Shown here: positions 12,307-19,802 of the stretch, in pieces | Layout: each line of letters starts with the position of its first letter | Numbering within the stretch: the stretch's first letter is position 1 | Source: Endomychus coccineus | Taxonomy: Eukaryota > Arthropoda > Insecta > Coleoptera > Endomychidae | Assembly (NCBI GenBank): GCA_958510875.1 | Contig: OY294069.1 | Coordinates: forward strand, 159,897,111-159,961,110 | Direction of reading: 5' to 3' | Length of the DNA: 64,000 nt | Position numbers and translations under genes: made by a program | Notes under the pieces: generated by a model | What the model was told of the DNA's origin: nothing | What the model saw: the letters and a program-made list of their open reading frames with translations, nothing else | The model's database searches: none

Positions 12307-12762
12307 ACAGGGTGTCCGTTTTGACAGTCAAATTTCTCGAAAACTGTTAATATGACATATATGAAATTTGACAGATATAAACAGTAGAAACTGATGCTTA
12401 TATTTATTATAAAATGACTTCCGTTTTTCCTGTCATTTCGGGTCACGTGACCCCAACATAATTTTTTTAAATGGGACAACCGGTATGATATTACAATTTT
12501 GGATATGTCATTCAAAAACAAATTCAACGATACCACACTTGTCATCATTGTATAGTGCAGTAATGATAATAAGGGCTATTTGTTTTTACTAAATTTATCA
12601 AAGCAATATTTTGCACTCAAAAATTTAGGTGGCTATGAAACAAATAACTATTGTAGCAACAACATAGGTTGTCATTCAGTATTGTTAGGTGGAGTTTATT
12701 CAAGAACTGTCATTAATTATTAGTCATAATCTTGTGAAGACACTGTAATAATAAGTGAATAA

Positions 12763-13267
12763 TGCCTTCAATTTTCACTGACGATGAATATGTTGACATG
12801 CTACTTATTTATGGAGAATGTGGAAAACACAAAACTCATGCTCAAGGTTTGTACAGAAGTCGTTTTCCTCATAGAATAACTCCAAGCAAAAATAATTTGT
12901 CGCCTATGTCAAACGAAAGCTAAGAACTGGTTCTTTTCCAAGCGGTAATAATCAAGTCCCTCGTCAAAAGACCGCTCAGACAAATGACAATGTGATAAAT
13001 ATTTTGGCTTATCTTCAGGTAAATCCACACACCTCTATAAGATTTCTTAAACAAGAATTACAAATGAGTAGAAGTTCAATACAAAGAGTATTAAAAAATC
13101 ACAAATACCATCCTTATAAAATACATTTAACATAAGGTTTAGTACCTGCAGATCCTGAAAGGAGATTAAATTTTATTGCTGAAATGTAAGTACAAAGTAA
13201 TGATAACCCTTCTTTTTTAGAAAAAATATTATGGAGTGATGAAAGTAGATTTCATAACAATGGTATT
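12763..13267 (+). pseudogene. Tc1/mariner-type transposase, 5' part
   Basis: The sequence opens with ATG and FTDDEYVDMLLIYGECGKH, an N-terminal helix-turn-helix region familiar from insect IS630/Tc1/mariner-type transposases. It continues through SRSSIQRVLKNHKYHPYK to ILWSDESRFHNNG, which includes the first catalytic Asp. At least one frameshift (near 12900) and two stops (near 13134 and 13187) break it, so it was probably dead before the Polinton landed in it. The gene resumes at 30143. Confidence 0.85.
13262..13267. repeat. Left target-site duplication of the Polinton (GGTATT)
   Basis: GGTATT occurs immediately outside the left terminal repeat and again immediately outside the right one (30143-30148). 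Six-bp duplications are the rule for Maverick/Polinton integration. Confidence 0.95.
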
Positions 13268-13541
13268 AGTAGTATATCAAGCGGGATACTGTGACACTTC
13301 GATGGCATGTCCATCCGCCTGTGTCCACCAACCCCAACTTCTTGTGTTTTGTCGTCAATGACCAGAGGCTCCTTTGCTGAAGAAGTTGTCGTCAATGACC
13401 AGAGGCTTTTTCTCGAAGAAGAAGTGGTCGTCAATGACCAGAGGGTGTGCCCGCCTCACGTGGGTCTAATTAATGTCACCTTGATAGTAGGTAAAGGTGA
13501 GCCTAGCCTCGCCCATAATAATTTCAAGGTGATTTTTTTAT
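13268..13541. repeat. Left terminal inverted repeat of the Polinton
   Basis: It begins AGTAGTATATCAAGCGGG. It contains three direct copies of the 18-mer GTCGTCAATGACCAGAGG at 13351, 13388 and 13427, spaced 37 and 39 bp apart. The matching repeat lies at 29869-30142 in inverse orientation. ORFs over the repeat are not genes. Confidence 0.95.
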
Positions 13542-13559
13542 ATTTCTCGCAACTAGTTT

Positions 13560-13900
13560 GCAAATAGTAATTTTTTATTTTGTTGAGACTTGTTATTTCC
13601 TTATCTGTGTGTTGATGTTAGTAGAGGTCACAAAAGGTGAAACAAATATTATGATATTATTAATTTTAATTTTCTTGTCAAGACTTGCTATTTTCTTATC
13701 TGTGTTGATGTTAGTAGAGGTCACAAAAGGTGAAACAAATATTATGAATTTTAATTTTCTTGTCAAGACTTGCAGGTTTCTTATCTCTGCTGTTGACGTC
13801 AATGAGGGTTCACAAAGGTGAAACAAATATGTTGTTGTTATGATTATCTCTGACGAGGTCACAAAGATCAAGCAAATATGATATGAGATGTTATAATTAG
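13560..13900. repeat. Subterminal tandem repeat array, left end
   Basis: Three to four degenerate units of roughly 85-95 bp share aggtcacaaaaggtgaaac and a cttgtcaagacttgc segment. The array lies between the left terminal repeat and the integrase gene and is not conserved at the right end, which has its own, different tandem repeat. Confidence 0.75.
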
Positions 13901-13962
13901 GATATTGCATGGAAGTTTATAATAAAAACATTCAAATAATAATAATAATAATTTATTTCACA

Positions 13963-14898
13963 TTAAACTACATTGTCAGAGTTTATCCAGCTGTTATGAG
14001 TATTATCGAATCCTAACCATTTGACGTATACCTTTTTATTTTTCCTTTTCAAAATTTTCTCCACCAAATATACATCTGGATATTTAACTTTGTGTAGTTG
14101 TTGTTCATAGAATCCTCCAAGAATATTTTCATTTCTTGAGTCTTTTAATAAATATGTAACTGGATTTGTGAGTTGAATTTTTCTTATTGAAAATATTTCC
14201 GTTGACCAGTTAGGGGTGTATTTTTTATCAAATACTCCTCGAAATTTTGAAATACGCACATGATCTCCTAATGTAAATTTCAAATTTGTTGGAGCTAATT
14301 TAATATGACTATAAACTGTGTTTAAAAGTTGTTTTTCATGTTTTTTAGTAACATCAATTGGTTTCATCTTTATGGTACGGTGTTTGGTATTATTATATTT
14401 CATGACAACTTTTTGTAGTAAATCCAACCATTTGTAGTTACCTTGTAAACTAAATTCTTTCCACATAATATTCTTCAATGTTCTATTAACTCTTTCAACT
14501 ATAGATGCTTTTTTCTCGCTAAATACATTATAATGATTTACTTTATATTTTTTCATCAATTGTTTGAATTCCTTGTTGAAAAATTCTTTACCCATATCCG
14601 TTTGTAGATTATTTGGTGGTTTTATTTTCAAAACTTTCTCCATGTTATTTGATACCTCAGCACCAGACTTGTTTTTAATGGGAAATGCCCAAACATATTT
14701 GGAAAAACAATTAATTACAACTAATATATATTTGTAATCCTTATTTTCTTTAGAGTATGGAATCATTTCAACAAGATCTGCCTGATATAAGTCATTTAAC
14801 GATTTCAAAATAACTCTACGTCTTTTCATATTAATTCTAGCAGGTTTATGTATTTCTTCGACAACTTGTCTTTTTGCTTCTGTGATAAATTTAGACAT
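13963..14898 (-). CDS. Polinton integrase (rve family) with C-terminal chromodomain
   Basis: This 311-aa protein is a retrovirus-like DDE integrase that would insert the element into host DNA. Catalytic acidic residues are visible in order: D41 in YQADLVEM, D101 in LQTDMGKEF and E135 in SIVERVNRTL. The C-terminal ~34 residues (VEKIL...YVKWLGF...SWI) form a chromodomain, which could bias target choice through histone marks. The zinc-binding HHCC region usual at the N-terminus is not evident. I chose the ATG at 14898; an upstream TTG would add five residues. It lies 7 nt downstream of the preceding minus-strand gene. An AATAAA signal sits a few bases past the stop (13952-13957, minus). Confidence 0.93.
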   Translation of the reverse strand: MSKFITEAKRQVVEEIHKPARINMKRRRVILKSLNDLYQADLVEMIPYSKENKDYKYILVVINCFSKYVWAFPIKNKSGAEVSNNMEKVLKIKPPNNLQTDMGKEFFNKEFKQLMKKYKVNHYNVFSEKKASIVERVNRTLKNIMWKEFSLQGNYKWLDLLQKVVMKYNNTKHRTIKMKPIDVTKKHEKQLLNTVYSHIKLAPTNLKFTLGDHVRISKFRGVFDKKYTPNWSTEIFSIRKIQLTNPVTYLLKDSRNENILGGFYEQQLHKVKYPDVYLVEKILKRKNKKVYVKWLGFDNTHNSWINSDNVV

Positions 14899-14905
14899 GA
14901 TTGTT

Positions 14906-15931
14906 TTATTCAATGATTTCTGCTTCTCGTAATTCTTCCACGATGGAATTGATTTCGTTTGTATGACCAGTGTGGCCGGCGTTTTGTGAAGCGATTAATA
15001 ATTGTAAACGTTTTATAAGTTCATTTGGGTCATCCCAAAATACGTAATCTATAGATTTATTGTTTACTTCCATCAATAAACCACGTCCTGACATTGGTGC
15101 AATTATTTTCCTATATTTCTGTGATCTACATCCATCAATTTGTTTATTCGTTTGATAATACCTATGTTTTGCAGCTGTTTTTGTTAGAATTTCATTATAC
15201 GCCTTTTTATCATTTAATGTATAATATTTTGGTTGTTTTTTAAAAAGTAATTCGTATAATCCTCTAGTACCAGTATATGTTTTGCCTTTTACTACTATGT
15301 CTGTACCATTTATTTTTAAACTTGAATTCCCAATTGAAAATTTCTCTGTCATAGGATTGTGACGGATTCCATACTTTTGATCAAAATCCCTCAAGTCACC
15401 CGTTATCATTTCCCTTATATATTCTCGTGGTAATGGTTCGTATTGTTCTAAATAGTCAATAAATGATTTTTCGGCTATATCATCATTTCTAGTTCTATTA
15501 ATATTTACTTTATCATTGTAATCATCATCATCATATTCTTCTAATTCTTTAATTATTGATTGTTTGAAACTGTCTGTTGGTAGTCGTTTAGAATCAAGTT
15601 TTGGTGTTGAAGAAAATATTCGCTTTGATGTACTAGGAGTATGTAAATTATTTACATCTGAATCAATATTTTTAATAGGAACATTAAGATAATCATCAGA
15701 CTGTTCATTTTTTGGTGAAAAATATTCACTTTCTTCACCACCACTAAAATCTGTATAAATATCACCAGTTTTCTTATCTAATTTATTTTCTATATTTTTC
15801 AAATGTTTAGTTATCGGTGAAAAAATTTTTTCCCTGAGAATTTCACCATGTTTCAATACATCCAATTTATTTTTTATCTCTTTACGCTTCTTTATTAGTT
15901 TTTGTTTTAAATGTCGTTGCGTAATATTCAT
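14906..15931 (-). CDS. Conserved Polinton-associated protein of unknown function
   Basis: This 341-aa protein (ATG at 15931) has a basic, probably coiled-coil N-terminus rich in Lys and a low-complexity acidic middle (EEYDDDDYND). Its C-terminal half contains GTRGLYELLFKKQPKYY, SGRGLLMEV and VFWDDPNELIKRLQLLIASQ. I recall this C-terminal pattern from arthropod and cnidarian proteins encoded beside Polinton integrases (possibly the family called DUF8207; not checked). It is the middle gene of the minus-strand block, 7 nt upstream of the integrase, so the two may share a transcript. No catalytic motif is visible, and a structural or integration-complex role is only a guess. Confidence 0.8.
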   Translation of the reverse strand: MNITQRHLKQKLIKKRKEIKNKLDVLKHGEILREKIFSPITKHLKNIENKLDKKTGDIYTDFSGGEESEYFSPKNEQSDDYLNVPIKNIDSDVNNLHTPSTSKRIFSSTPKLDSKRLPTDSFKQSIIKELEEYDDDDYNDKVNINRTRNDDIAEKSFIDYLEQYEPLPREYIREMITGDLRDFDQKYGIRHNPMTEKFSIGNSSLKINGTDIVVKGKTYTGTRGLYELLFKKQPKYYTLNDKKAYNEILTKTAAKHRYYQTNKQIDGCRSQKYRKIIAPMSGRGLLMEVNNKSIDYVFWDDPNELIKRLQLLIASQNAGHTGHTNEINSIVEELREAEIIE

Positions 15932-16023
15932 ATTAACGATGATGTTCTTCACTCTACGATATAATATTTCCAACTAAGTATGTTTGAATAAAGTAGATTG
16001 ATATATATCAAATTAACGAAAAA

Positions 16024-16125
16024 TTAAACAGTTTCCAACAGTTATTGAACAGCTTAAGAACAGCTTTTGAACAGCTTAAAACAGCTATTAAACAGCTTCA
16101 AACAGGTATTGAACAGCTTCAAACA
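16024..16125. repeat. AACAGCTT short tandem array between ATPase and upstream gene
   Basis: Many imperfect copies of a 13-17-bp unit centred on gaacagctt or aaacagctt occur in the gap between two minus-strand genes (15932-16170). It encodes nothing likely on either strand. It may be simple expansion or a protein-binding array. Confidence 0.7.
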
Positions 16126-16170
16126 TCTATTAGATAGTTTCTCATCAGTTTTTTCTTTTACAAAAATAGT

Positions 16171-16866
16171 TTATAGATGTATGAAATTATCAAAACACTT
16201 TCTATATCTTCCCTTATCAATAGCATCATCTTTAACAATACATAAAAATTCGTATGGTTCCTTCCAACAGTATGAACATATATTTTTGAATTCTCCAAAA
16301 GTCATATCAGTCCCCACATGATCATTATATATGTGTTTCAAATTAAGATCGTCTTGTTTAAAGAGAACAAATAAATTGGCATTATCTCTTATTAAATGTT
16401 TAGGTATTTTTGCATAAGTTTGACATAAGTAAAAACAATCGATGTGATTATGTCTTCCCATACTAAAATATTCTCTTATCACCTTCTGGTTGGCACAGGA
16501 CACATCGTCAAATAAAAATATTGAATTTTTCTTAGCCGCTGAAGGTTCCAATATATTTTCACTATTACTAAAACCATAATATCCAATACCTTTTATTGGT
16601 TTCAATAGTTTCTCTAAATATTTATATTTCGGTTGATATAGAGACTTTGAATATAAATATACGTTTTCAAATTTTAATCCATTCTCATGTTCAATCAGAC
16701 TGATCATTACATTTGTCTTACCACAGTTTGAAGGACCTACAATGATAGCCCTTATCGTTGAAGGTAATAATATACCATGTTTATGATTCTTCTTTGTTTC
16801 TATATCATGATTATTAACAGGTAGTGTGATTTTTTGTTTAGTAATTTTCATGATGACGTTCAACAT
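16171..16866 (-). CDS. Genome-packaging ATPase (FtsK/HerA superfamily)
   Basis: This 231-aa protein would drive DNA into capsids, as the A32-type ATPases of Polintons and related viruses do. Walker A is GPSNCGKT at residues 44-51 and Walker B is IFLFDDV at 116-122. A sensor-like RDNANLFVLFKQDD segment follows. Length and motif order fit the family. It is transcribed away from the phospholipase gene across a 77-bp promoter region. Start is ATG at 16866. Confidence 0.93.
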   Translation of the reverse strand: MLNVIMKITKQKITLPVNNHDIETKKNHKHGILLPSTIRAIIVGPSNCGKTNVMISLIEHENGLKFENVYLYSKSLYQPKYKYLEKLLKPIKGIGYYGFSNSENILEPSAAKKNSIFLFDDVSCANQKVIREYFSMGRHNHIDCFYLCQTYAKIPKHLIRDNANLFVLFKQDDLNLKHIYNDHVGTDMTFGEFKNICSYCWKEPYEFLCIVKDDAIDKGRYRKCFDNFIHL

Positions 16867-16943
16867 GAAACTAATATATAAACCTCAGGTACTGGGATAT
16901 TTAAATAGTTTATCTAAACATTTTTGACAGTAGACAACTGAAA
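16867..16943. promoter_or_regulatory. Bidirectional promoter with TATA-like box
   Basis: Only 77 bp separate the ATPase and phospholipase start codons. For the plus strand, GGATATTTAAATAG at 16895-16908 resembles a TATA box, and an ACAGTAG initiator-like sequence follows about 26-30 bp later. The PolB promoter has the same arrangement (22835-22880). A TATATAAA stretch lies close to the ATPase start. Confidence 0.5.
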
Positions 16944-17846
16944 ATGAAGTATTACGTTGGAAATGGATTCGTTAATAATATGATCAACAGTTTACCATTT
17001 GAATTACATTTACCTGGTTATAATTTTTGTGGTCCTGGAACAAAACTTCAAAAAAGGTTAGATCGTGGTGATAAACCTATTAACAATTTAGATAGAGCAT
17101 GTATGGAACATGATATTGCATATTCACAAGGAAAAAATTTAAGTCAGCGTCACGAAGCAGACACTACATTAGCTAAAAGAGCGATGAAAAATTTTCATTC
17201 TGGTAGTGCATCTCTCGGTGAAAAGTTAAACTCATTAGGTGTAGCGGGTATAATGAAAACAAAAGTTAAACTTGGAATGGGTTATGATGATGATGATGAA
17301 CCCACCAAAAATTGTTCTAAAATATTGAGTAGATGTAGTGGTTTGATAAGAAAGTCTAAAAATGCGTTGGAAAACAATTTGAAAAATCTTGAGTTGTGTT
17401 TGAAAATATTGAAAAATTCCAAACCAATTTTAACAAAGAAAATAAAAGCAAACAATATTATTCCAAAAAAATTGATTCGTAAATCTCTTGTGAATGATAT
17501 TATACCAAAAAAATGGACTCCTAAGTTGAAAAAACGAAAGGTGAACTCTGATGATAATAATGATGATGATGATGAAGATTATAATGATGATAATGATGTA
17601 CCGTTCAAATTTATTAAACCAGATTCCAATACAAAAGTGATAAGGAAAATTCCGTTACTAAAAAGGAAACGCCTCAGCAACAACAATAACAACAACAACA
17701 ACATTGATGATAATTTCAATTCAAAACAACCTAAATTGGAAGAAAGTGACATAATGGATTATGATGACATGATAGCTAATAGGAAACGTAAACTACAAGA
17801 TAATGACAACGAATTTGAATCAAATAAAAAAGTAAAATTGTTTTAA
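16944..17846 (+). CDS. Phospholipase A2-domain virion protein
   Basis: This 300-aa protein has an N-terminal secretory-type phospholipase A2 domain of the parvovirus VP1u kind. The calcium loop is NFCGPGT at about residues 28-33 and the active-site helix is LDRACMEHDIAYSQ at 49-62, with the His-Asp pair at 56-57. The domain hydrolyses phospholipid and in parvoviruses helps virions leave endosomes; that role here is inferred. The remaining ~200 residues are basic with Asp/Asn-rich runs and KKRK-like stretches suggesting nuclear targeting. It is the first gene of the rightward virion block. Confidence 0.88.
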   Translation: MKYYVGNGFVNNMINSLPFELHLPGYNFCGPGTKLQKRLDRGDKPINNLDRACMEHDIAYSQGKNLSQRHEADTTLAKRAMKNFHSGSASLGEKLNSLGVAGIMKTKVKLGMGYDDDDEPTKNCSKILSRCSGLIRKSKNALENNLKNLELCLKILKNSKPILTKKIKANNIIPKKLIRKSLVNDIIPKKWTPKLKKRKVNSDDNNDDDDEDYNDDNDVPFKFIKPDSNTKVIRKIPLLKRKRLSNNNNNNNNIDDNFNSKQPKLEESDIMDYDDMIANRKRKLQDNDNEFESNKKVKLF

Positions 17847-17930
17847 ATATAATTGATTTTTCATTTTCACTTCATACGTAAAATAATTTTTGCCAGAACA
17901 ACAACAACAACAACAACAACATTTAGAAAA

Positions 17931-18392
17931 ATGGCTCCTAGAAGAAAAAGCAATAAAAAACAAAGTAAAAGAAAGATTTCGTTTATTACTCTAACGAATC
18001 GTATAAAAAAATATATGCTTCATCATAAACCAAGAGATTTGAAAAGTGCAATTGCATTAGCGTTGAAAGCTTCCAATAAGCCTAATCAGAAAATAGCATT
18101 ACCTAAATCGAGAATAATTAAGATTCCGAAAACAGGAGGATTTTTACCTTTGATACCGTTATTCGCTGGTTTGAGTGCTCTGGGTGCTTTGAGTGGTGGA
18201 GCCGCTACTATTGCAAAAGCCGTGTCAAACGCTAAAAGTGCAAAACAACAATTGGAAGAATCGCAACGACACAACAAAACAATGGAATCTATTGCATTGG
18301 GTAGAGGTGTGTACATGAAACCTTACAAGACTGGATTGGGACTTTTTTTAGCACCACAACAGCAGCAGCACCCCTCAAAAAACTATCGATAA
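17931..18392 (+). CDS. Basic virion protein with hydrophobic/amphipathic segment
   Basis: This 153-aa protein starts at the ATG at 17931, after an (ACA)n leader; a longer frame from 17853 adds a Thr-repeat tail that is unlikely to be native. The N-terminus is strongly basic (PRRKSNKKQSKRK). Residues 71-97 form a Gly/Ala/Leu hydrophobic segment followed by a charged helix, reminiscent of the membrane-active, melittin- or pVI/pX-like proteins described in adintoviruses. The C-terminus ends in poly-Gln and overlaps the slippery site at 18377-18383. It may be the zero-frame product of a frameshift fusion with the protease. Confidence 0.75.
   Translation: MAPRRKSNKKQSKRKISFITLTNRIKKYMLHHKPRDLKSAIALALKASNKPNQKIALPKSRIIKIPKTGGFLPLIPLFAGLSALGALSGGAATIAKAVSNAKSAKQQLEESQRHNKTMESIALGRGVYMKPYKTGLGLFLAPQQQQHPSKNYR
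18377..18383 (+). promoter_or_regulatory. Candidate -1 ribosomal frameshift heptamer A_AAA_AAC
   Basis: In the frame of the preceding gene the codons read TCA-AAA-AAC, placing A_AAA_AAC in exactly the X_XXY_YYZ register required for -1 slippage. The zero-frame stop (TAA, 18390-18392) comes two codons later. The -1 frame continues without interruption into the protease. TATCGATA occurs at 18384-18391 and again at 18418-18425; being self-complementary, the two copies could pair as an 8-bp stem. The stem would begin directly after the heptamer, closer than the usual 5-9 nt, and is AU-rich. A one-base change in this A6 run would look the same. Confidence 0.5.
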
Positions 18393-18754
18393 CATTACCT
18401 AGACGACCTTTGACAAATATCGATATACTAAACTATGTAAAACAATTGAAAATTTCCAATTTTAGAGGAGTTTTTATGCGAGATAGATTTCCAAAAACAA
18501 TACACATTAATGAAGCTGGTGTAATAAATATGGATGGTATCAATGGACCAGGTACACATTGGTGTTGTTACAAAAAATGTGTGAATAACGTCTATTATTT
18601 CGATAGTTATGGAAATTTAAAACCTCCATTGGAAGCTATCAAATATTTCAATTCAAGAGGTCGTTGTAATATTTTATACAATCACGATCGTTATCAAATG
18701 TATAATAGCTATAACTGTGGTCATTTGTGTTTACAGTTTTTGAATAATAAATAG
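18383..18754 (+). CDS. Adenain-like cysteine protease (reached by -1 frame)
   Basis: This is the capsid-maturation protease of the adenovirus endopeptidase type. The catalytic set is visible: His in GPGTHW, Asp in YFDSYG, Gln seven residues before the nucleophile (DRYQMYN) and Cys in NCGHLCLQFL. The frame is open from 18383, but the conserved N-terminal region (LTNIDILNYVKQLKI) lies upstream of any ATG; the first ATG (18476) would remove it. Expression as a ~274-aa fusion with the previous protein is therefore plausible. The AATAAA at 18747-18752 overlaps the stop region. Confidence 0.85.
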   Translation, partial: LSITLPRRPLTNIDILNYVKQLKISNFRGVFMRDRFPKTIHINEAGVINMDGINGPGTHWCCYKKCVNNVYYFDSYGNLKPPLEAIKYFNSRGRCNILYNHDRYQMYNSYNCGHLCLQFLNNK

Positions 18755-18800
18755 CAACTATTTATATAATTAGTTTTATTCAAGTTCCATCATCTTGTAG

Positions 18801-19511
18801 ATGAACATGTCCTACACATTTACATTATCAGACCGAAAATCGGTTATTTCTTCAAACATATATCCTTCTGTTCGGTTAAATGATAATTCTAATTATGTTT
18901 TAGGATTAATTGACTTTGTGACTTATAATTCAATACCAAATGTTGATAAAAGTAACAATAAATTCCATTTGAATGAGAAAGTTTTCCTAGAAATACCAGA
19001 AGGTTCTTATGAAATTGAAAACATTAGAATATATATCAATCATCATTTGATTAATGTGGAAAAAGAAGTTAAAGAAAAAACTTTTGTAGATCTTAAAGCT
19101 AACGTGAACACTTTGAAATGTGAACTAAAGTGCAACAAGGACATAGATTTTACCTTGCCTAATAGTATTGGTAAATTATTAGGATTTAAGAAGAGAAAAT
19201 TGAAGAGAAACATCAGACATATATCGGATTATCCCATCAATATTTTTAAAGTGAATGCGATTGGTGTAGAATGTAATTTAGTTACAAATTCATATAATAA
19301 TGGTAAACCTGTCCACATGTTATATATGTTCTATCCTAACGTGTCGCCTGGTTATAAGATTGTACAAAATCCTTCGAATGTTATCTATTTACCAATCAAC
19401 ACACGTGATATTAATGAGATTGTGCTTAAAATTGTCGATCAAGATGGAAATTTGGTCAATTTTAAAGGTGAAGTGATAACGGTCAGACTGCATCTAAAAG
19501 AAATTAAGTGA
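18801..19511 (+). CDS. Minor capsid protein (penton-type jelly roll)
   Basis: This 236-aa protein matches the single jelly-roll minor capsid proteins of Polintons and adintoviruses. The order is an N-terminal YTFTLSDRKSV strand, then FLEIPEGSYEIENI near residues 62-75 and IGKLLGFKKR near 123-132, both characteristic of the family. It is expected to form pentamers at capsid vertices. It sits between the protease and the major capsid gene, the usual company. Start is ATG at 18801; a TATATAA stretch lies about 30 bp upstream. Confidence 0.85.
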   Translation: MNMSYTFTLSDRKSVISSNIYPSVRLNDNSNYVLGLIDFVTYNSIPNVDKSNNKFHLNEKVFLEIPEGSYEIENIRIYINHHLINVEKEVKEKTFVDLKANVNTLKCELKCNKDIDFTLPNSIGKLLGFKKRKLKRNIRHISDYPINIFKVNAIGVECNLVTNSYNNGKPVHMLYMFYPNVSPGYKIVQNPSNVIYLPINTRDINEIVLKIVDQDGNLVNFKGEVITVRLHLKEIK

Positions 19512-19524
19512 GAGAGAGAAAGAA

Positions 19525-19698
19525 ATGGTTTTTAGATATAACATCGATTCAAATTTTGCAACTGATATTTGGAGAGATATAAAACCCAAAACGGAATGCA
19601 ACAAATTCAGTTCTAAAAGAAAACTTAAAGCGTTAACACCCGAGAGTAGAAAAATTTTACGTGACTTAGGTTTTATTCTACACAGTCAACATCGGTGA
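19525..19698 (+). CDS. Small conserved-looking Polinton protein (57 aa)
   Basis: This short ORF begins 13 nt after the minor capsid stop with a good A-rich start context and runs 57 codons to TGA. It is basic, with a central KFSSKRKLK tract and a C-terminal LTPESRKILRDLGFIL motif. I associate a similar Leu-Thr-x-Glu-x-x-x-x-Leu-x-x-Leu-Gly-Phe ending with short proteins encoded next to capsid genes in other arthropod Polintons, from memory only. Its position between minor and major capsid genes suggests a virion or assembly role. Confidence 0.65.
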   Translation: MVFRYNIDSNFATDIWRDIKPKTECNKFSSKRKLKALTPESRKILRDLGFILHSQHR

Positions 19699-19802
19699 TA
19701 AAATCCAAAAATTTTGGTGTAATCTGAAATTGAATATTAGAATTGGCATAGAAAAATTTATAATATATTTACGTTGTTCGTGTAAATATAGTGAAAAAAA
19801 AT

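Noticed and set aside
13307..13567. 86-codon plus-strand ORF over the left TIR (also on the minus strand at the right TIR)
   Set aside because: It lies entirely in the inverted repeat, is built on the 18-bp direct repeats and has no promoter or family resemblance. The identical frame at both ends only reflects TIR identity.
13558..13910. Overlapping ORFs on both strands just inside the left TIR
   Set aside because: They are translations of the tandem array; the repeated peptides follow the DNA repeats.
16067..16321. Plus-strand ORF with repeated LKQLLNSFKQ peptides
   Set aside because: It is antisense to the ATPase end and driven by the AACAGCTT array.
17853..17930. Extended N-terminus for the basic virion protein
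   Set aside because: The extension is mostly Thr codons from an (ACA)n tract. The ATG at 17931 starts a typical basic N-terminus.
18086..18316. Minus-strand 76-codon ORF opposite the basic virion protein
   Set aside because: Shadow frame of the plus-strand gene.
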